Below, in pieces: positions 61,601-64,000 of a DNA stretch of 64,000 nucleotides. The notes beneath the pieces are model-generated. The model saw only the letters and a list, made by a program, of their open reading frames with translations, did no database searches and was not told where the DNA came from. A program made the translations under genes and the position numbers. Each line of letters starts with the position of its first letter. Position 1 is the first letter of the stretch. Source of the DNA: Trichoplax sp. H2 (Eukaryota > Placozoa > Uniplacotomia > Trichoplacea); the NCBI GenBank assembly GCA_003344405.1, contig NOWV01000206.1, positions 62,001 through 126,000 of the forward strand. Direction: 5' to 3'.

Positions 61601-62100
61601 TAGAGAAAAAATAAAACACATTTATAGATTAATTTATGTCAATAATGATGCACCAGGTGTTTTCATTATCAAAGGCTTCTTTAGACTATTTTTGTAATAA
61701 AGCCAATAATAAAAACAGTATGGCCAGCGATTTAACCTATGATTAATTCCTACTGTAACTTAATTAAATAGAATTAGTAATACATAATATGAGAAAATAA
61801 TGAATATAAGTATCTTTAATAACCATAGTTCGATGGAAAACAAAAAATCATTTACTAGCCAATTATACCATATAAAATTATTATTTTCTTTTCGTAGGTA
61901 CAAAAATATTTTACACAAGCGTAAGCTTATTGGTGAGCTGATTAATTTACTACCGAATCATCCTTTTAAATATAACGACCTAATCATCTTTCCACGCTAT
62001 CGCTTAAGCTCGGTAAGATCGCAGCTACTTGGTGAAAGAGGTCGACTTCAAATCGATAAGCTATAAAGAGTATATTTAAATTGAAAGTGAAGCATAAAAA
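55693..62100. other. Intergenic between GPCR 5 and GPCR 6
   Basis: About 6.4 kb with no recognised gene or strong repeat. ATG frames at 56645-56908 (87 codons), 60731-61015 (94 codons) and 61800-62066 (88 codons) have no recognised motif. The last ends 35 bases before the GPCR 6 ATG and, if transcribed with it, would be an upstream ORF. Confidence 0.5.
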
Positions 62101-63144
62101 ATGGGACCATCACCAATTGTCGATATCGGTATTGCTGTAATTTATATAATCATGTTGGCAATTTCTATACCCGGTAATGCCTTAATAGCATTAGTCATTT
62201 TTAAAGAGGCTCCTTTACGCACTCCGATGAATTTATTGGTTTGTAATATAGCAATAGCAAGTCTACTGATTGGCATAATGAGAGTTCCATTTAAAATTTT
62301 CTCTCTAATGCATTTCAATATGGATTATCCCTTTTCTGTCGCCATGTGTCAATTCCAGCAGTTATTACCGACCGCTGGAGTAATGGTCATTTCGTTAACT
62401 TTAACAACTATCTGCGTAGATCGCTATATAGCGATTGTCCATCCTCTTAAGAAATACTTAAAACTTAGTAAATGTAGAACTACATTTCTCATATTTGGCT
62501 ATTGGATGTTATCACTAGCATACTTTGCACCTTATGCTAGCTTTAACGAATTATATGAATATCAATCCAGAAATTATTGTATACCAATCTATCCAGAGTC
62601 GCCGGATGATATTGTCCTTACTAGAAATGAAACAACCGGTAAAGCTTTATCTTCAATCGAATTGTCAAGGCTGATTAATTGGATCTTCTTTGGATCGCTA
62701 GCCTTTTTAATACCAGCGCTTATCATGATTGTGCTATATTCGAAAACCATCTACACATTATGGTTTAGTAAAGCTCCATGTGATCGTACTCAAATCAATA
62801 TTCACCACTTACAAGAAAGGCTGAGAAAAAATAGGAAAGCTATTAAATTACTCGTCGCTTGCTTCCTATCATTCATTATCTTCAATACCCCTTATTATAC
62901 TATTTTTCTCCTTATGGATTTAAAGCAACTAACAATAGATCGTGCTTACAGCGGAATTCTTATTAACATTTTAATATTTTTCAATTACTCTTCCATCGCT
63001 TATAATGCAATCATTTATGGCTACTTTAATTTAAGTATAAGAGAGCGCATATTGGTAGCATGTAAAATGTCAGTTCGAAAAGCATCCTATCGTATTATAA
63101 GTAGATTTAGCAAATCTGAACATCTTGAAATATCTACTGTTTAA
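62101..63144 (+). CDS. Rhodopsin-type (class A) GPCR, cluster member 6
   Basis: 347 residues, one exon, ATG 62101. Landmarks: SIPGN in TM1, LRTPMNLLVCNIAIAS (Ser54 at 2.50), Cys83, CVDRY (107-109), YCIPIYP in ECL2 with an NET site, IPALIM in TM5, RLRKNRKA at the TM6 base, FNTPYY in TM6 (Asn at 6.48), NAIIYGYFNLS at the end of TM7 (Ala as in member 1). It matches members 1 and 2 through (S/T)FN-LY, the D-I-x-(L/F)-(S/T)-R stretch of ECL2 and the LSR or LSK motif before TM5. It therefore belongs to their subgroup although members 3-5 lie between. Ligand unknown. Confidence 0.94.
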   Translation: MGPSPIVDIGIAVIYIIMLAISIPGNALIALVIFKEAPLRTPMNLLVCNIAIASLLIGIMRVPFKIFSLMHFNMDYPFSVAMCQFQQLLPTAGVMVISLTLTTICVDRYIAIVHPLKKYLKLSKCRTTFLIFGYWMLSLAYFAPYASFNELYEYQSRNYCIPIYPESPDDIVLTRNETTGKALSSIELSRLINWIFFGSLAFLIPALIMIVLYSKTIYTLWFSKAPCDRTQINIHHLQERLRKNRKAIKLLVACFLSFIIFNTPYYTIFLLMDLKQLTIDRAYSGILINILIFFNYSSIAYNAIIYGYFNLSIRERILVACKMSVRKASYRIISRFSKSEHLEISTV

Positions 63145-64000
63145 GTTATGAACAAGTTTCTAGATATTACCTGATTAATTGCTTATTTTTTTTAATTATC
63201 TGCGATAATTTCGCGCTAATCAATACACAGTATTGTATGGACCTTGTGTTTTCTACAATAATGCATCGAAGAGTAATCGATGCCATAAAATGAGCTACCA
63301 TATCATATAGTAAATGATAAGGTTTCGTTTTGAGCAACAGACTCAGAATTAAGATTAGATCCAAAGGATTCTACATGTATATTAAAGTATCTGAAAAGTT
63401 ACTTACAGCACAGCTATAATAATTATGCTAACAACATCATCAAGAAATTTCTAAAACAAATGATTAAAAGGTTACTGTCAAGAAATTAGACTCATTATCG
63501 GTACACACATAGGCGATATTCACTTTGGAAAAGTACTTTAATCTATCAGCCATATGTGAAATACTTACAGCTCTACCAATAAATGATTGTTATAGCAAAC
63601 TACCCCCCCCCCCNNNNNNNNNNNNNNNNNNNNCCCCCCCCCCCATAACCAGACAATTTCTGATGAATTATCTCTTCTTGCTATCTTTATAATATACGTA
63701 AAATGTCGGTTTGGTACATTGTCACAATTCACTGTAAGTTTGAATAGCTGTTGTACGTATTAATTATACAAATGATAATTAATTATTATCAATGCTTGCA
63801 TATTCGGGCATCAAAATTGATTAAATTGTGTTACTATAATTTCCTTTTACTCGCCTTGGTCATTTTTTTTGAAGATCAGCCAAATCCGATCGTAGCAAGT
63901 AATGTTGTTAAATTCCGGACTACAATACAAATATTATGATAGTAGTGTAAAAGAACATTATATAATAACCTGGCTGTTTACTACCTGTAAGACACAGCTC
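63145..64000. other. Intergenic with a poly-C assembly gap
   Basis: No gene recognised; 62- to 65-codon frames are chance-sized. The gap and its flanks are listed separately. Confidence 0.5.
63603..63644. other. Poly-C tract interrupted by an assembly gap (20 N at 63614-63633)
   Basis: Eleven C, 20 N, eleven C. The gap therefore sits inside a C homopolymer in otherwise AT-rich DNA, typical of a sequencing or assembly failure at a structured C/G run. Confidence 0.97.

Noticed and set aside
61800-62066. 88-codon ORF ending 35 bases before GPCR 6
   Set aside because: Not in the GPCR frame, no signal peptide or motif; at most an upstream ORF.
1-64000. CRISPR arrays, bacterial operons, prophage
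   Set aside because: No regularly spaced short repeats with unique spacers and no prokaryotic gene organisation; all firm genes are metazoan with spliceosomal introns or single-exon GPCRs.

Overview
Eukaryotic nuclear DNA: AT-rich, with spliced genes whose introns (about 70 to 875 nt) obey GT..AG rules, metazoan-type genes, and two 20-N assembly gaps. The combination of a receptor guanylyl cyclase, an ALG6 glucosyltransferase, a giant homogenised kinesin-light-chain-type TPR protein and a tandem cluster of apparently intronless rhodopsin-type GPCRs suggests a compact basal-animal genome, most like a placozoan (Trichoplax type). The organism assignment is inference; no marker gene proves it.

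Layout. (1) 1-4832, plus strand: the membrane-proximal and intracellular part of a receptor guanylyl cyclase, reconstructed as 16 phase-consistent exons (659 residues); its ectodomain lies left of the window. (2) 4833-9410: no gene recognised. It holds a diverged copy (5484-6562) of the ALG6 3' end plus flank, one arm of an inverted dispersed repeat, and an assembly gap bordered by a 158-bp duplication. (3) 9411-12699, minus strand: a complete ALG6 gene, 11 exons, 494 residues. (4) 12700-14714: non-coding, with a 60-bp tandem array. (5) 14715-18434: a single-exon TPR protein with 26 full 42-residue repeats; the array continues past the stop as decayed repeats. (6) 18692-24310: no confident gene, a second copy of the inverted dispersed repeat, a local tandem duplication and weak coding traces. 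(7) 24311-63144: six same-strand, single-exon class A GPCRs spaced 6 to 9 kb apart, separated by AT-rich DNA with repeats, one perfect hairpin and a few weak coding traces.

The guanylyl cyclase, ALG6 and TPR genes have no evident functional link. The six GPCRs form one family from local duplication. All keep the D-R-Y/F motif, the TM3-ECL2 cysteine pair and N7.49, yet all lack the Asp at 2.50 (Ser or Gly) and the Trp at 6.48 (Asn or Gly). They also share a diagnostic ECL2 signature, aromatic-Cys-X-Pro-X-aromatic-Pro. They fall into two subgroups ordered A-A-B-B-B-A. This atypical cluster is the most distinctive content of the window.

All gene models are by eye from splice signals, reading-frame phase and remembered family motifs; no database search was possible. 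With roughly two thirds A+T, open stretches of 50 to 90 codons arise often by chance, so small unsupported ORFs were mostly rejected.
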